From assembly GCA_037447655.1 (NCBI GenBank), contig JBBHKE010003532.1, positions 1-62,664 on the forward strand: DNA of 62,664 nucleotides, given 5' to 3'. The notes under the pieces were generated by a model. It made no database searches. It was not told where the DNA came from and saw only the letters and a program-made list of their open reading frames with translations. Position 1 is the stretch's first letter, and the number at the start of each line of letters is the position of its first letter. Positions 1-12,600 of the stretch are shown here, piece after piece. The DNA is from Zygnema cylindricum. Its lineage: Eukaryota; Streptophyta; Zygnematophyceae; Zygnematales; Zygnemataceae. The translations under genes and the position numbers were made by a program.

Positions 1-3000
1 GCTAAAAAAACTTACACGCTAATAACGATTGGCGGTGTACTATGTTGTACGATTAATTATGAGAAATCAAAATTACTATGAGTGGTCTCTCTCGAGGCAT
101 AAATTGCTGCCACGTGTCTTGGATAAGTTACAGTTGTCCATGAAAACGGCATCTTGCCTAAAAACGGCGGCGCGTCGCCACGCACACATGAAAATAAAAT
201 AGCGACAAAAATGAGTTGCGCAAAAACTGAAAAAAACGACGCCTAAAAAATCCTTAAAAGTACGGAAAATATATAAAGATGTACGTTGTTATAAGGAAAG
301 TATACGAAGTTTAATTATAAGGAAATTTTAGCGAAAAAAATGAGCTGCGCAAAAAAATGACGCCTTTTGTGCGTCATGTCGCGTTGGTATTTACTTATAT
401 ATTCTTTCTTTATTTACGACGACCACATGAATGTGTTGTTGTCGTATGTATAGCTCTTTGGAAAGCGACAAATCGTCCAAAAAAGTCTCAGCCTAGGGTT
501 GTACTCCATGGGACTTAAAACCCTGGCAGATTGCTATTTTATAAGTCTACTTGGAACTTAAAGGCATGACGTGATAAAATACAAAAATAATAGTCGCGGG
601 CGACTCGGTGCTTTGCCCTTTGGTTGCCAAGGGCCCGTCGTTTTTGTACACGCGGATCAATAGGAGCGTCACAATTTTTCATAGGAGTTACATGTACTCC
701 TTCACGTATCAATCCGTTTCTGGTAGTGTACGGATATTGAGAACACGATAACGTGGCGTGATGTGACGAGATCGCACGCGCAAAAATAAAAAGTAAGATA
801 CTATACGTTACTCTACCGGTATTGATAACACGACATTTTTGACGTGACGTCGAATTTGTCTGGTCGTTTATCATACCATTACAACCACGCGATATACAAA
901 TGTACCACGTGTCTCTTTTCATAACATCAAAATTCGAACATGACAAAGCCAATCAAAACTCAAATAACTCAACAGCTCACGATCTTACACAAAAACAATC
1001 GACGATCAATTATCGTTGTCACCAGAGACGAATGCGACTAGAATGCTTTTCCCTTTTAGAATCTAAAAGGGCACAACTAAAATAAAATCACGAATTTCGT
1101 TCTGTTTAGCATGATGTGCGAAGTGTCCAATTTTTATTTTTTGGCTTGTAAAATAAATTGGAAAACGAAATGAAAATAGACACGTTCTTTAGTATATTCT
1201 TTCAAAACGAGATGAATGTGTCCTTAACCTTCACGCTCAAATACAAGTACAATACTCGCTGTTAGATACTGTACTTTTCAAAAGTATACGTAGAGATGAA
1301 GGTATTTTACGTATGAATCATAGTTGTTCAATTATTACGTATTAAGACTGTTTTACTATTTTTAAATAGTATTCGTCGACTGTATATTTTTCATAATTTA
1401 AGTATAGTTTTAGCTATACAAAATAATGTACAAAAATGTACAGCTAGTGTCCTTGTACGTAATTATAAGGTTATAAGGAAAATTTACCTTAAAAATTCTT
1501 TAAGTATTGAAATGTAAGGCAACTGTATTGAAATATACGAAAGTGTACGAAATTGTACCCAAACAACCCTAAAATCCCCTTAATTACCCCTAAAAAGTAC
1601 AAAAGAAAAATGTACGAATACCAATTCGAATACGCAGTTTATTATGATTTCAAAAAATCGTTAGATGCTAATTGTACGTCGTATTCGTGCGTTCGTTTCG
1701 TGTGAAATATGCGAGCTGAAAAGTTATGGTACAAATCTTGGATACCTTGAACAATTAAAATATTTTAAGGGGTGCATTTATATTAACTAAAACCTGGGGT
1801 TGTTTAGAAGATCTCGTGCAATTGCTTTCTTTGCCGTTCTTTTAGTTTTTTAAAACACTATTTATCATAGATTCTATCATGATCTTCTGAGAGTCCAAGG
1901 GCATACATTGACCATTCAATTTTTTTTAGCTCCCCTTCCCCGAATCGATCGCTCATTCGGCCATGTAGCAGCCTACATTACTCCATCCTCAACAATCCTC
2001 GAAAAATACGTCAGCCATCTACAAAGTTTGTAAAATCGTTACACCTGCACGATGTAGATTATGCCATGATGGATGACCAATCGTCAAAAAGGTCCTACCA
2101 TTCTGAAAGGTGGACGCAAATTCACCAAAATCTAACGAATCTTTGTCTCTAAATATCATGCACGCTCCTTTTGCGTTCCTTTCACCTTTTATTATTTGTC
2201 AAGCTTATTTTTTTAATTTTTTGGAGTGTTTGCGAAAAAGGGATTTTGGTTGTACCCTAAATCATTATTAGAGTTAATAATGCTTATTCGGCATTCGCAA
2301 ATTTTGACCTCCGATCCTAAAACAAAATATATAATTTTTTTTTTCCTTTACGCTAATATAGGTATTATTTAATTAGCATCAATGACTCTAATTCGGCTTA
2401 TTTTTTAATAGTTTAGTGTACCAAATGTGCCTATCTGTACTATGATTGCTTGTTATTATGTACAAATGTATAGTAAAAGTGTTAGATCGCGACGCCGAGA
2501 TTGGAAAGTGAGCGGTGGTGTCATGGGAAAGTGACCTTGGATTTAATTCCTAATAATAAAGACGACAAAAGATCACGCGGACATGTTCTCACATGTTCAA
2601 ACGTCAATTATGTGAACGCGGCTAATGGTGGCTACACTATAGAAATGTGTATCCAAATTATTGTTATATGTATAAATTAGCTATAATGATTTGTTCGCGT
2701 TCGGCCCTTCAATTCAAAATAGAATTAATAACATAAAATTCGTGTTATTGATGGTCGTACTGTTTCGTATAGTCTCTTACCACATTTTTTTTTGTCACAG
2801 TCCGGTACCATATTTTTTTTCTGGCAAGAAAACATTTTTACTAAAAAACTGATTTGATTCTCTAAGTTTACAAGCGTAGACCTTGACCGTCGGATCTTCT
2901 GCTCGACATAATTCAATACGCCATTGGTTGAACACTTTAGTTTGTGGCAAGTGACCTCAAGGAGGTTACTTTTCACAAACTGAACGTATATCATTGTGCC

Positions 3001-3510
3001 ACATGGGAATGAGCAAAAACATCCACGAAGAATGTGCGACCAGTTGCGTACACGTCGTATAGGCCATGTGTATTGCGCCGAGGTGGATGCCAGTTCACCA
3101 AAAGCCGCGAGAAAATATTTGAGGTAAGATATTATTTGACACTCCTTTTGCCATCCACTGATAATTTTTACATTTGCGTACGCTTTTGCAAATCTTAAGT
3201 TTCGTCCGCCCGTTCAATTTTCTGTTCAAATTTTGCGCTTGAAAAATCTTTATCGCTTTTTCATTACATTTCACTTTAAAGTTTCCCTTTAAATTATGGG
3301 TGTACAGATAGTACATTATAGTACACCTTGTAAGAGTCACTCTTTACCTCCGCTAGTACATTTTTTGCCTCCGTTGGTACAAATATTAAGTTCACACTTT
3401 TATTTTAAAAATTATTTGTAGGTTTCATAATCCTAATGTTAACTTACGTGGTCCAATCATAATCAACCAGCGAATGAAAAGTGGTTTACTAACCTGGCAT
3501 AGTGGAGACA

Positions 3511-3606
3511 AAAGCATTCTATAAACGTATCCGTAAGTTTAGTAAAGGTACTTTCGCAAAGGCATTCTATAAATGTATCCATAAGTTTATTAAAGGTACT
3601 TTGGCA
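3511..3606 (+). repeat. 48-bp tandem duplication inside a 67-codon ORF
   Basis: Two head-to-tail 48-bp units (starting 3511 and 3559) differ at a few bases and are in frame within an ORF at 3502-3705. Each encodes 16 residues of the form KAFYK-x-I-x-KF-x-KGT-x-A, a basic, aromatic-rich unit. I do not recognise the protein. The frame may be chance, but the duplication itself is plain in the sequence. Confidence 0.6.
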
Positions 3607-4290
3607 GGTAACCCAAACTTTAGTCTTGTAACTTTGTTTTTAGCAAAGATTCTTCGTACTACTTTCAGAGCATTCCCATATAAAGAAATGAAATCGTTAC
3701 TTTAAAAAGTGACGGATGTAGACGCGGGTGTAATTCGTGACTGTTGTAGACGATTACAAAACTCACGACAATTGATGGCATTTACAAAATATAGACAGTT
3801 TTAGGCGTCATGTACTTGTGACATTGTAGATGTTTAGGGTTTGTGACATTTTGACGTCACGCTCAATTATGACATTGTCGGCGTCATAAATTCTAAAAAT
3901 TTCCGCCATGGTTTCCTAATTGTGTTTTTTTGTCCTTTCTCACTCTACTTCCCATCAAAATACGCCCAAAGATAGTAAAAAAAAATCAGTTTTAGAGATC
4001 TTTCATTTGATATCATTATTGACGTTTTTCATTGCAAGAATTGTGAGATAGACGCAGTAGTGGGAGAGGGAGAGAGAGAGAGGGGCGCTTTCACAAACTT
4101 TACTTTTGTGAAATGGCGTTGGCTGGTTAAGACCCCCTCCACGGCCACCGTACGGAAAATAACGCACGGAAAAAATTCACCCACAGGCTGGAAACATATA
4201 GTGGGTTTTGTTTTTGGTACTCCGCGCACAAAAATTGTCAAAAAATTCTAACATGTGCGATAGCAATTGCCTATTCACTCACCTCATGGA

Positions 4291-4331
4291 ACTTTATTTA
4301 AAATCACCTCAAATGTGATTTTATATAAAGT
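4291..4331. repeat. Foldback: 17-bp inverted repeat, 7-nt loop
   Basis: ACTTTATTTAAAATCAC (4291-4307) and GTGATTTTATATAAAGT (4315-4331) are reverse complements apart from one base, around the loop CTCAAAT. Weaker pairing may extend outward (CTCA at 4283 with TGAG near 4340). It could be a small foldback or MITE remnant; no target duplication was found. Confidence 0.6.
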
Positions 4332-4948
4332 TTGAAGATGAGTTGGAAGGACACGAAAGTGGGTCGAAACGAGCTAGACGACAAACTCCAGTATATATAA
4401 AGATTCAAGGTAACGCAGCTTGTACGGTGGTAATTTCATTTTTTTGGTACGGCTGCGTATTTTCTCATTTTTTTCTAATTTATGGAGGAAAACGACAAGA
4501 AATAACTGTAACTTCAGCACATGAGAAAGTACCCTAAGACCGCATTATGGAACCCTAAGTTTAATGACATAGTAAATATACAAGTACGAATATTACATTC
4601 GGATTGCAAGATTGAAAAATCTTTAAAGATTGCCAGTATGTAAACTTAGCATAAATGGTACACCGTGAATCGTTATTAACGTATAGAAATTAGTGTGAAT
4701 AAAGAATTAGTGTCATTTACGCTAAATTGTGTATAAATCCCATTTTTAAAAAAATATTTAATTATAATTTCTCCATAACGTTGATTTAGGTCTACACAAT
4801 CCGCCGTCATAACATACAACGTAAAAAGGTAGAAGTACAAATTTTGATAATCCGAACAACGTCGTGTCCTTCTAGCGTAAAAATCCATAATTTTACTTTT
4901 GTGTTTCAAATATAGAATCATTACGCCATTCATAATTATACACTAAAA

Positions 4949-5917
4949 TGTTGGTTTTACAGCTTTGTCCTTAGTAGATAAAGCTGTGAGGGGAGGTTTA
5001 TAACTTATAATATTTTTGGTTCAAAGTGATTCTAATACTTACCACAAATAGTGTGACAGTGAAGAAGTAACTCTAGAGTATATTGTACGGTCAAATAAAC
5101 ACGCGTCAACATTACAGACAACGGAAGAAGTGCGGAATGGTCCTCGACACATGTCATTTATCGAACGAGTGAATTTGGCGGATCGAACAAACGGAATGTG
5201 AACCGAACATTTGGGAAAACAATTGTAAAGGAAACAAACCGGACGCCGATTTTAACCACACTAACGGGTGAGATTCAAGTAGATTGAAGTGGGGACCACA
5301 GGTGACGAGGTGCTTCGTAAACACTCCATATATTTGTACAAGTTAACCACAACCGAGTGGACTTATTTGGCTGTTGCTAACTAAGGAGCAACATTATGTG
5401 TACGGCACATAAATGTGGATACTTGAAGTAACATATTTTTGTAGTGTAGTGCATTAGTAAATAGTGTTTACTATTCAGCTTTAGGCTAGTTGCAAATAGG
5501 ATTTTTGGGAGTACGTTAAGATACTCCGTCGTACTACAGTACAATACTACTATTTGAAGTACATACAAGTGATTGGTTAGTGAGCAGTAGATACTCACTT
5601 AGTGTATAAAGTTTAGGACTTAAATATATTTTGATATCCAGTTTTGGGAATATGGAAATCTAAAGGCAATTTTTGGGAAATTTGCAGAGTCCATATCTTA
5701 TGGTTTATTAGACCAATTATGTTGTAATTTTGGGAATCAACAACTTGTATGGTGGTTTATGTGCTTTATTTGGTGATAATTGAACCTGTGTGTCAGATTT
5801 TATAGTGAATCAAAAGTGGTATTTTTGGTGGGATTCTTGTTAAGCTTCTGTTTTAGCGATGTCTACTTCTATAACTACTCCTACAGCTCCACCTCCACTA
5901 GTTTCTATAGAACAACA
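4949..5917 (+). repeat. E1 5' LTR
   Basis: The 3' end is fixed by AACAACA directly before the primer site. The start is placed at TG 4949 because the first 55 or so bases (GCTTTGTCCT, then TGTGAGGGGAG) align with the start of the E8 LTR read on its own strand. The Gag start codon (5859) lies inside this LTR. No second LTR is available to confirm the 969-bp length. Confidence 0.6.
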
Positions 5918-8450
5918 GGTTATGGGCCTCCCTTTAACGATCAATATCTTTAACGAAGAGAAATATGCTTATTGGGCAGATATGGTTGAGTCATACTTTA
6001 AAACTGCAGGTTTGCTGGAGATTTTGGATGAATCACTTGATGAAACTGATCCAGCATGGGCGAAAAAGAATTTGCAAGCGCGGAACACTTTAAAACTATG
6101 TCTCTCAAAGAATTTGGTTATGTCACGTATCAAAACGAAGGAGGTGATCGACATTTGGAAATCACTCTAGGCGTCTTATGTGAAGGCGCATGTTCAAGAG
6201 GAACTTCTGCTGGCAGGAAAAATTTGGGACCTCAAATACTCGGGCACCTTTCTTAAATTCCAGCACTCTGGTCATTAGAGGTCTTCCTAACAGTATGAAA
6301 TATGCATCTGTTGAATTTAAATAATATGATAAAGCTAGCTAGACACTTCAGTTAGGAATCAATATTATTTTAGAAGAAAAATCTAGGTTGAAGGTTCTTA
6401 ATAGATAAAAGCAGGTAGAGGCTTTTCACACCGATTTTGATAAGAAAGGACAGTTTAACGAGTTAAAGAACCAGTTTAATCACCAAAAGAATCAGTTCCG
6501 CCCAAATCAAGCTAAGTTTAAAAAATTTAATCAAGATCAAAATTGACAATCGTTTACTACATGTTTTTACTTTCAAAGAAAGGTCATCGATATAGGTACT
6601 GCCCTAAACTTAAAAGGGCAAATGAGACAGGTTTATATAGGCGAGGTTGGTAGCAAAGTTAGTTTAACCAAGGCTTCTCTGGAAATCAGTTCCAAAACAA
6701 CTCCTTGTTTTCTTCCATTAGAACTTAAGAAGATGAGTTTTTGAGCTTCAATAAGTAGGATGAATCGGATATATTTGCTATGGCGGCAGCAATGGACGGC
6801 TCAAAGGACGCTAGATGGATCATGGACACCGAGGCATCGGCCCATATGTGCTGGGACAATTCACTTTTTACCAATCTCAAATCAACTCATGCAAAGAATA
6901 TCTACTATGCTTTTGGCATGAGTGTCCAGACTTGTGCTCAGGGTGATGTTTCAATGCTGGTAGATGTAGAAGGAAAGTCGGTTGAAAGAACTCTTCATAA
7001 TGTTTTGTATGTTCAAGACTTCAAAAAGAATATGTTTTCTACTTCTCTAGTTGAGAGCAAAGGCCTTCAGGTCACCCTTAAAGGGGGTAGGCAGGTTGTC
7101 AGCAAGCTAGGAAAGGTAGCAGTCACAACAACTAGAGATAAAAGCAAAATATATCGCATGGATATGGATAATTTAAAGGAAAATGATGTTCTCTACTCAA
7201 GTGTAATTTTTGAGAAAGCATTATGGCATAAGAGGTTAGGCCATGTTTATTATGACAGTTTGAAGAAAATGGTAAATCCTGGCAAAATAGAAGATGTGTC
7301 TCTTACACACCAACCAGTTAAAACATGTGATGGTTGCTCTTTAGGAAAGATTCATATGGTGCATTTTCTATAGGAATCAGAACAAAGGTCAACCAAAAAA
7401 TTACTGCAGCTCATTCACTTTGACATTCCAGGACCAGCTCTGATGCCATCTGCTTGGGGGTTCAATTTATGGTCACATTTACTGACAACTTCTTGAGATT
7501 TACTAAATTAATAAACGCGAGACATCAATCTGTCCCAGCCTCAAAATTTTTAAGGGAAGGAGATTTAGCAGAGGTCTGCAATCATGATCGCACTTTGTAT
7601 TCTCTACTGCCTCGGAAGAACCTCTGACCATTTAGGAGGCCTTCTCATAACCAAAAAAAAATCACTGGATCGAGGCAGCAAATGACGAAATGAAATCTAT
7701 TATGGAGGCTCAAACGTGGGAGTTGGTGGATCTTCCTCATAACAAAAAAAGCCATCAGTAACAAATGGGTGTTCAAGGTAAAGTTGAACCCGGATGGCCC
7801 CACTCAACTACACAAGGCCGGACTTGTGGCCAAAGGCTACAATCAGAAAGAGGGAATTGACTTTGAGGAGACCTTCTCTCCAGTGGTAAGGTTTCCAACT
7901 GTCATAATTTTGTTTAGTCTGGCTGCAATTGGAAAAATAGAAGTTCATCAAACAGAAGTTAAAACAGCCTTCCTGCATGGAGAGCTTGAAGAAACTATTT
8001 ATATATAGCAACCAGAAATGTATGTAGAGAAAGCGAATGAGAAACTAGTATGTAAATTGATGAAATCTTTATATGGGCTGAAACTGGCCCATAGACTGGA
8101 CTAGGCTTTAAAAGAATCAGTTCAGATCATTTTGTTAATTTTTTGCAGGGTGAAGATAGAATAATCTATATTACTGTGTATATAGATGATCTGCTGCTTA
8201 TCAACAAATATATGATGAAATAAACCGTATTAAAGAAGCCTTCAAATCAAAAATTGAGATGAAAGACCTCGATGAGGCCAAGTATATCTTAAGGAAACAA
8301 GTAGAGAGAGATAGAAATAAGAAACATATAATGTTAACTCAAAAGGAGGCTATGGGTTCCATGCTGGAAAAGTTTGAAATGAAAGAAGTAAAAGGATTTG
8401 TAACTCCTATGGAATTTAAGCAAAAATTAGAGAATTTTGACTATTAATGA
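5859..8450 (+). pseudogene. E1 copia Gag-Pol, broken
   Basis: Remnants in order: Gag from the ATG at 5859 (inside the LTR; residues 29-38 read like the usual copia Gag motif with YAYWADMV), broken near 6168; protease-like DTEAS at about 6825-6839 in place of DSGAS; integrase zinc region (WHKRLGH, then CDGC) at about 7220-7345; about 300 bp of unrecognisable or deleted integrase; reverse transcriptase from about 7690 (KWVFK, VKTAFLHGELEE) with a stop after 8006; a YIDD catalytic motif near 8180; and the RT end to 8445. Stops and frameshifts make it non-functional. The frame at 8259-8447 ends just before the E2 insertion. Confidence 0.8.
5918..5932 (+). promoter_or_regulatory. E1 primer-binding site (half-tRNA-iMet type)
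   Basis: GGTTATGGGCCTCCC begins directly after the LTR terminus. It matches 13 of 15 bases of the site used by the other elements here, the complement of the initiator tRNA-Met anticodon arm. It is also translated as part of Gag. Confidence 0.6.
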
Positions 8451-8516
8451 GGTATTTTAGTCAATGAGAGTCTAGAGTCAAGAGAGGAGGGTTTTATGGC
8501 TTTAAAACCATACAGG

Positions 8517-8680
8517 TTCAAATATGTGTCCTCGATTGAACAATAGAATTCAGAAAGCCTCTAAGTAGTTTTTAACTAACCCACATTCAACCACAACCAC
8601 AGCTGCCTAAGCAAACAAATTCAAAATCTGACTTCACCCTTGTGAAGTATAAACTCCCCTACTTCCGTAGAAAAAAGAAT
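8517..8680 (-). repeat. E2 3' LTR, first segment
   Basis: It matches the start of the E4 and E5 LTRs (GTGTCCTC, AAGCCTCTA, ACTCCCCT, then AAAGAAT) and breaks at AAAAAAGAAT where E3 was inserted. The LTR resumes after E3 with CACTGAAAAC at 14987. Confidence 0.75.
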
Positions 8681-9688
8681 TTTTGAAAATGCTAGATTTA
8701 TCAAGTAATTTCTACGTCAAAATAGTTTATTGAAAACAAAAAAGAAAAGCGCAGGCAGTCTGCCTCCTCATCCTCCCTCTATCCCTCATACTTGTTGCAG
8801 TCATTGAAGGAAAAAAAAGGTGGTGGAGACATGGCTGCCTTGGCTCGTTAGGCATGTGATAAGAAGGGACATAAGTCACCTCTAACAAAAGGTTGAGTCC
8901 AGCAAGACTCTCACCTCCGACCGGCAGAGCGCGGCGTAGCCCTGAGATTTAGCCGGTCTGTTGATGAAGTCCACTAGAGTACATGGGGTGTGATTAGTAT
9001 TAAAATTTGTCAGAGGTCACTAATCCTATCAACTGAATTACAAATAAGTAACATAGAAACAAATAGGAGTACAGTGCGAAACATGAAACTGCACGAAACA
9101 AATTTACCGAACATTGATTTTCAAAAACTAGCATTCAAAGCCGTTTTTGATCCGATGGCACGCATCATCGCGGAGATAGCGGAATGGTCACTTTGGCAAT
9201 TTTTCGGCGTGACGTGACTTGGCGCCACGTGGCAAGATAACATTGGGAAGCGCGAATCCCACAGAGCATGAGGATGAGTCCAGAGGTGACAGGCGTCCAC
9301 TCAATGGCCGAGTTGTACACAGACTGTACAGAATGTACACCAGCCACTGTACCTTTCTCTACTTCACAGTTATGTGATTGGTTTGTACATCGGTAGATAG
9401 GGGCTGTGGGACGGGGTAGGACTTAGGAGATTTAGGAGGTATCCCCCTCTCTCCCAATGAGCTTCTAAATATTTTGGCATCTTTGCCACTTGACAATTAA
9501 TCACCTGGTTGGGCGTTTTCACTGATTTCTTTTGCTACAGACTCAAAGGAGTCGACACGTCACTGGGGTGCAGTTAGATTGCTTGTTAGCCTATCTGGGT
9601 ATCTCTGATCTTAGCTGTAGAAGGGTTAGCCAAAAGCTATCTAGAGGCTTCCTGAATTCTTTAGTCCAATGGGAGACATATAATTGTA
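8681..9688 (+). repeat. E3 5' LTR
   Basis: It aligns with the 3' LTR over its length. Both termini have mutated: the start reads TTTTGAAA instead of TGTTGAAA, and the end reads TTGTA instead of TTGCA. The second change puts a TAG in the frame that crosses the LTR/primer-site boundary. It contains the antisense tRNA-like module at about 8890-8970. Confidence 0.8.
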
Positions 9689-12600
9689 GGTTATCTGCCC
9701 ACCCTCTAGGCTTCCCATCTTCAACGGATCTGTGTTCATTTATTGGGAAGCCATGATGGTAGGGTCTTTGTGTGAAAAACGATACTGGGGTATTGTCAAT
9801 GGACAAGTGAAATGTCCATCTCAGGGAATTCCACCAGGGTTTAGTGGAGTGAGGTTTTCTGCAATAGTATGTGCTCCAACGGAGGGATAGGCAACGAGGA
9901 CAGCAGTGTGTCCGAAAAAGGGAAAGGGAAGGAGACACCTCTTACTCTTATCGCCACGATACCAGAAGCGGCGGCCGTGAAGTCTAAAGAAAACGATATT
10001 TCAAATGTGGGAATACACAAATATGGTAGCCAAGCACTTCATTCTGACACATCTTACTCAAGGTTTGGCAACCTCCCATCTTCACATTTTCAAGGCCGAA
10101 GAGTTGTGGGAGACCTTAATGGAGATGTATAGAGCCAATACCATTTTAGAGCTCCAATTGGCCAAGCAACGGTTAGGGGGAGTATACTTACATAGGGGGA
10201 AAAATGCTAGACTATTATAATGACCTCTCTTGTTTGTATATGAAGATGGAGAGTGCCCGGTGGACCGGTACCATGAAGATGAAAGTCAACACCCTCATCA
10301 TGAAACTACCTACTGAGTTTGATAACATAGTGTACCGAGTTGAGGAAATGGATGACAGTTTGTGGAAGTGGAACACACTGGTCCGGATGATTGTTGTGCA
10401 GGAGAACTCTATCAAGATTTGGAGAGGAGGAAAGAGCCTTCAAGCTCTAGCTGCCGGAATGGACTTGTGGGAGAAGGATTTAGGGAAACCATACAGTAAC
10501 TTCAAGGGAGAGAAAGATCAAACTCGAGGACCAACGCCTCCAAAAGGCCTTTGTCACTTTTGCAAAAAGTCGCGACACTTCATAGCTGATTGTACCAAGC
10601 TGTCGGAGCTGAGGCTCAAAGAAAACCTTCGAGGAGGTTTTTCCGGGGAAAATAAGAAGGCACTTGTGGTCACACAAGTGAAAGGGGAGACCAAAGAGGA
10701 TGAGTCATTAAAAGAGGAGGATCGAGAGCTTCTTCTTGACGAGAATTTGGAGGGGAAGGAGATTCCTCAAAAACAGAAATGTGCTCGTGTAGCCATTTGG
10801 GGACCTCCATGCATATATATCATGACACGCACCTCATTAAAAAGCTAAGAAAGATTCCCACTATAGAGATAGAGTACGGGGATGGGAGAGTAGTTACTAC
10901 AGATCTAGTTGGATTGGTAGATTTAAAGGTCTTAGAAAAGGGTAACACTTCCATCCTCACTTTCTCAGATGTACTTTATATTCCTCAGCTGAGCAAAAAT
11001 CTTCTCACTTCTTCTTTATTAGATGATAAGGCCTTTGATACCTTCACTAGAAAGGGAGACTTTACACTTAAGTATGGGGATGAAATCTACTTCACAACAG
11101 ATAAGGGTAGCCAAGGAATGTTTATGCTTTACCCGGGTAATGAAAAGAATAATGCTTACTATGTTGGTGTCCCAAACTTGATGATTTAGCATAAGGGATT
11201 GGGGCATGTGCACTTTGATAGGCTGAGGGAAATGAAGAAGCTTGGTGTAGAAGAAGGCATTCTGTTTGGATATAATGAAATGGTGGATGATTATAGTGGC
11301 TGTGCCCAAGGTAAGGCTCACAAACTTCCTTTTCCCAAAACTGCCACATATAAAGGTTACAAAGTACTAAATCTGGTCCACACAGATATTTGGAGACCAG
11401 CAAAAGTACCTTTGGTAGGAGGTAAGAGGTTCATGATGACAATCACTAATTACTGGTCCAAAAAATTTAGAGTCTACTTCCTAAAAATAAAGTTTGAAGC
11501 ACCAACTTACTTCAAAGAATATAAAGCATGGAGTGAAAACTTGCACAAAACCCCCATTATAAGAATAAGAAGTGATAATGGTGGAGAATATACCTCTAAC
11601 CACTTTGAGGAATATCTGAGGGATGAGGGAGTTCAAAATCACAAAACTATATCTTATAATCCAGAACAAAATGGGGTAGCTGAGAGGTTGAACCGAATAT
11701 TAGGAGACATCGTTTGTAGTATGTTGGCCGACAAAAGGATAGGAAAAATGTTTTGGGTTGAGGGCATTGACTGTGCTAACTATATAAAAAATAGAGTCCT
11801 TACCTCAGCTGTGAAAGGTATGACACCTTATGAGAGATGGGTTGGAAAGAAACACAATATTCCACACCTGAAAGTAATCGGTAGTCAAGTTTACAGTCTT
11901 GACACAGATAGGAAGACATGGAAATTAGATGCTAAAGAGAAACCAGGATATTTTGTGGGATATGATAAGGATAACAAGGGATATAGAGTCTATGACTTAG
12001 CTAAACAAGATATCATTCTAGTAAAGCATCTAGTTGCCCTAGATGAAGGGAAGTCATTTGATCATTTCAAATACACCAAGAAGATAAAAATCAGCTTTGA
12101 GTCCTACAGTGAGGAAGACTCGAATCTTCGCAGAAGAGACATGAGTGAAAAAGTGATTGTTGAATCAGGGGAGATCCGCGATGAAGGAGATAAACTGGAA
12201 TCTGCCCATATTCCTACACACTTCGAGGAAACACAAGGGGAGGAGATGGAACTGGCTTCTATGGATAGAGGAGCCGATGAGACACTGAGGAGGAACTGGA
12301 GACTTCCCTCCATTCAAAATTCAAACTTTAAAAGAGGACCAAGGAGCAGACAATCTGCTCATAAGAGAACAAAAATGTCTCGTCTTGATGAGCCTCAGTC
12401 ATACACAAAGGCAATGGACAGGGTAGAGAAGGATAGATGGGTTAGAGCCGTTAATAATGAGATGGCATCCATCATGGAAAAAAATACTTGGGAACTAGTG
12501 GATTGCCCTTCGAACAGAAAACCGATCAGGTGCAAATGTGTGTTTAAACTAAAATTGAACCCTGATAATGCCATTGAAAGATATAAGTCTCGGTTGGTAG

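Larger units (their letters stand above)
1..4948. other. AT-rich intergenic DNA, no gene recognised
   Basis: No recognisable protein family, tRNA, rRNA or LTR was found here on either strand. The open frames are short (under 140 codons), lie in AT-rich sequence and show no family motif. A diverged direct repeat, containing TGAG(T/C)TGCGCAAAAA and then GACGCC, occurs near 202-250 and 331-365. A short GA-rich run lies near 4060-4083. A 48-bp tandem duplication (3511-3606) and a foldback (4291-4331) are listed separately. The stretch may hold old unclassified repeats or the edge of a gene whose exons I cannot see. Confidence 0.5.
4949..8516 (+). mobile_element. E1: decayed Ty1/copia element, 3' part missing
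   Basis: A plus-strand copia element with a 5' LTR (4949-5917), a primer site, and gag, protease, integrase and reverse transcriptase remnants to about 8450. It stops where the E2 LTR begins at 8517, before RNase H and the 3' LTR. The missing part should lie beyond the far end of E2, but that end is lost too, so no TSD can be tested. Protein and LTR resemble E8 more than the other copies (shared PMEF-type motif after reverse transcriptase, similar LTR start). Confidence 0.75.

Noticed and set aside
539-952. A 137-codon minus-strand frame as a gene
   Set aside because: No recognisable motif, no similarity I can name, and composition like the surrounding DNA.
1930-2160. A possible exon after a T-rich AG splice-acceptor-like site near 1929
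   Set aside because: No supporting protein similarity or matching donor; too weak to report.
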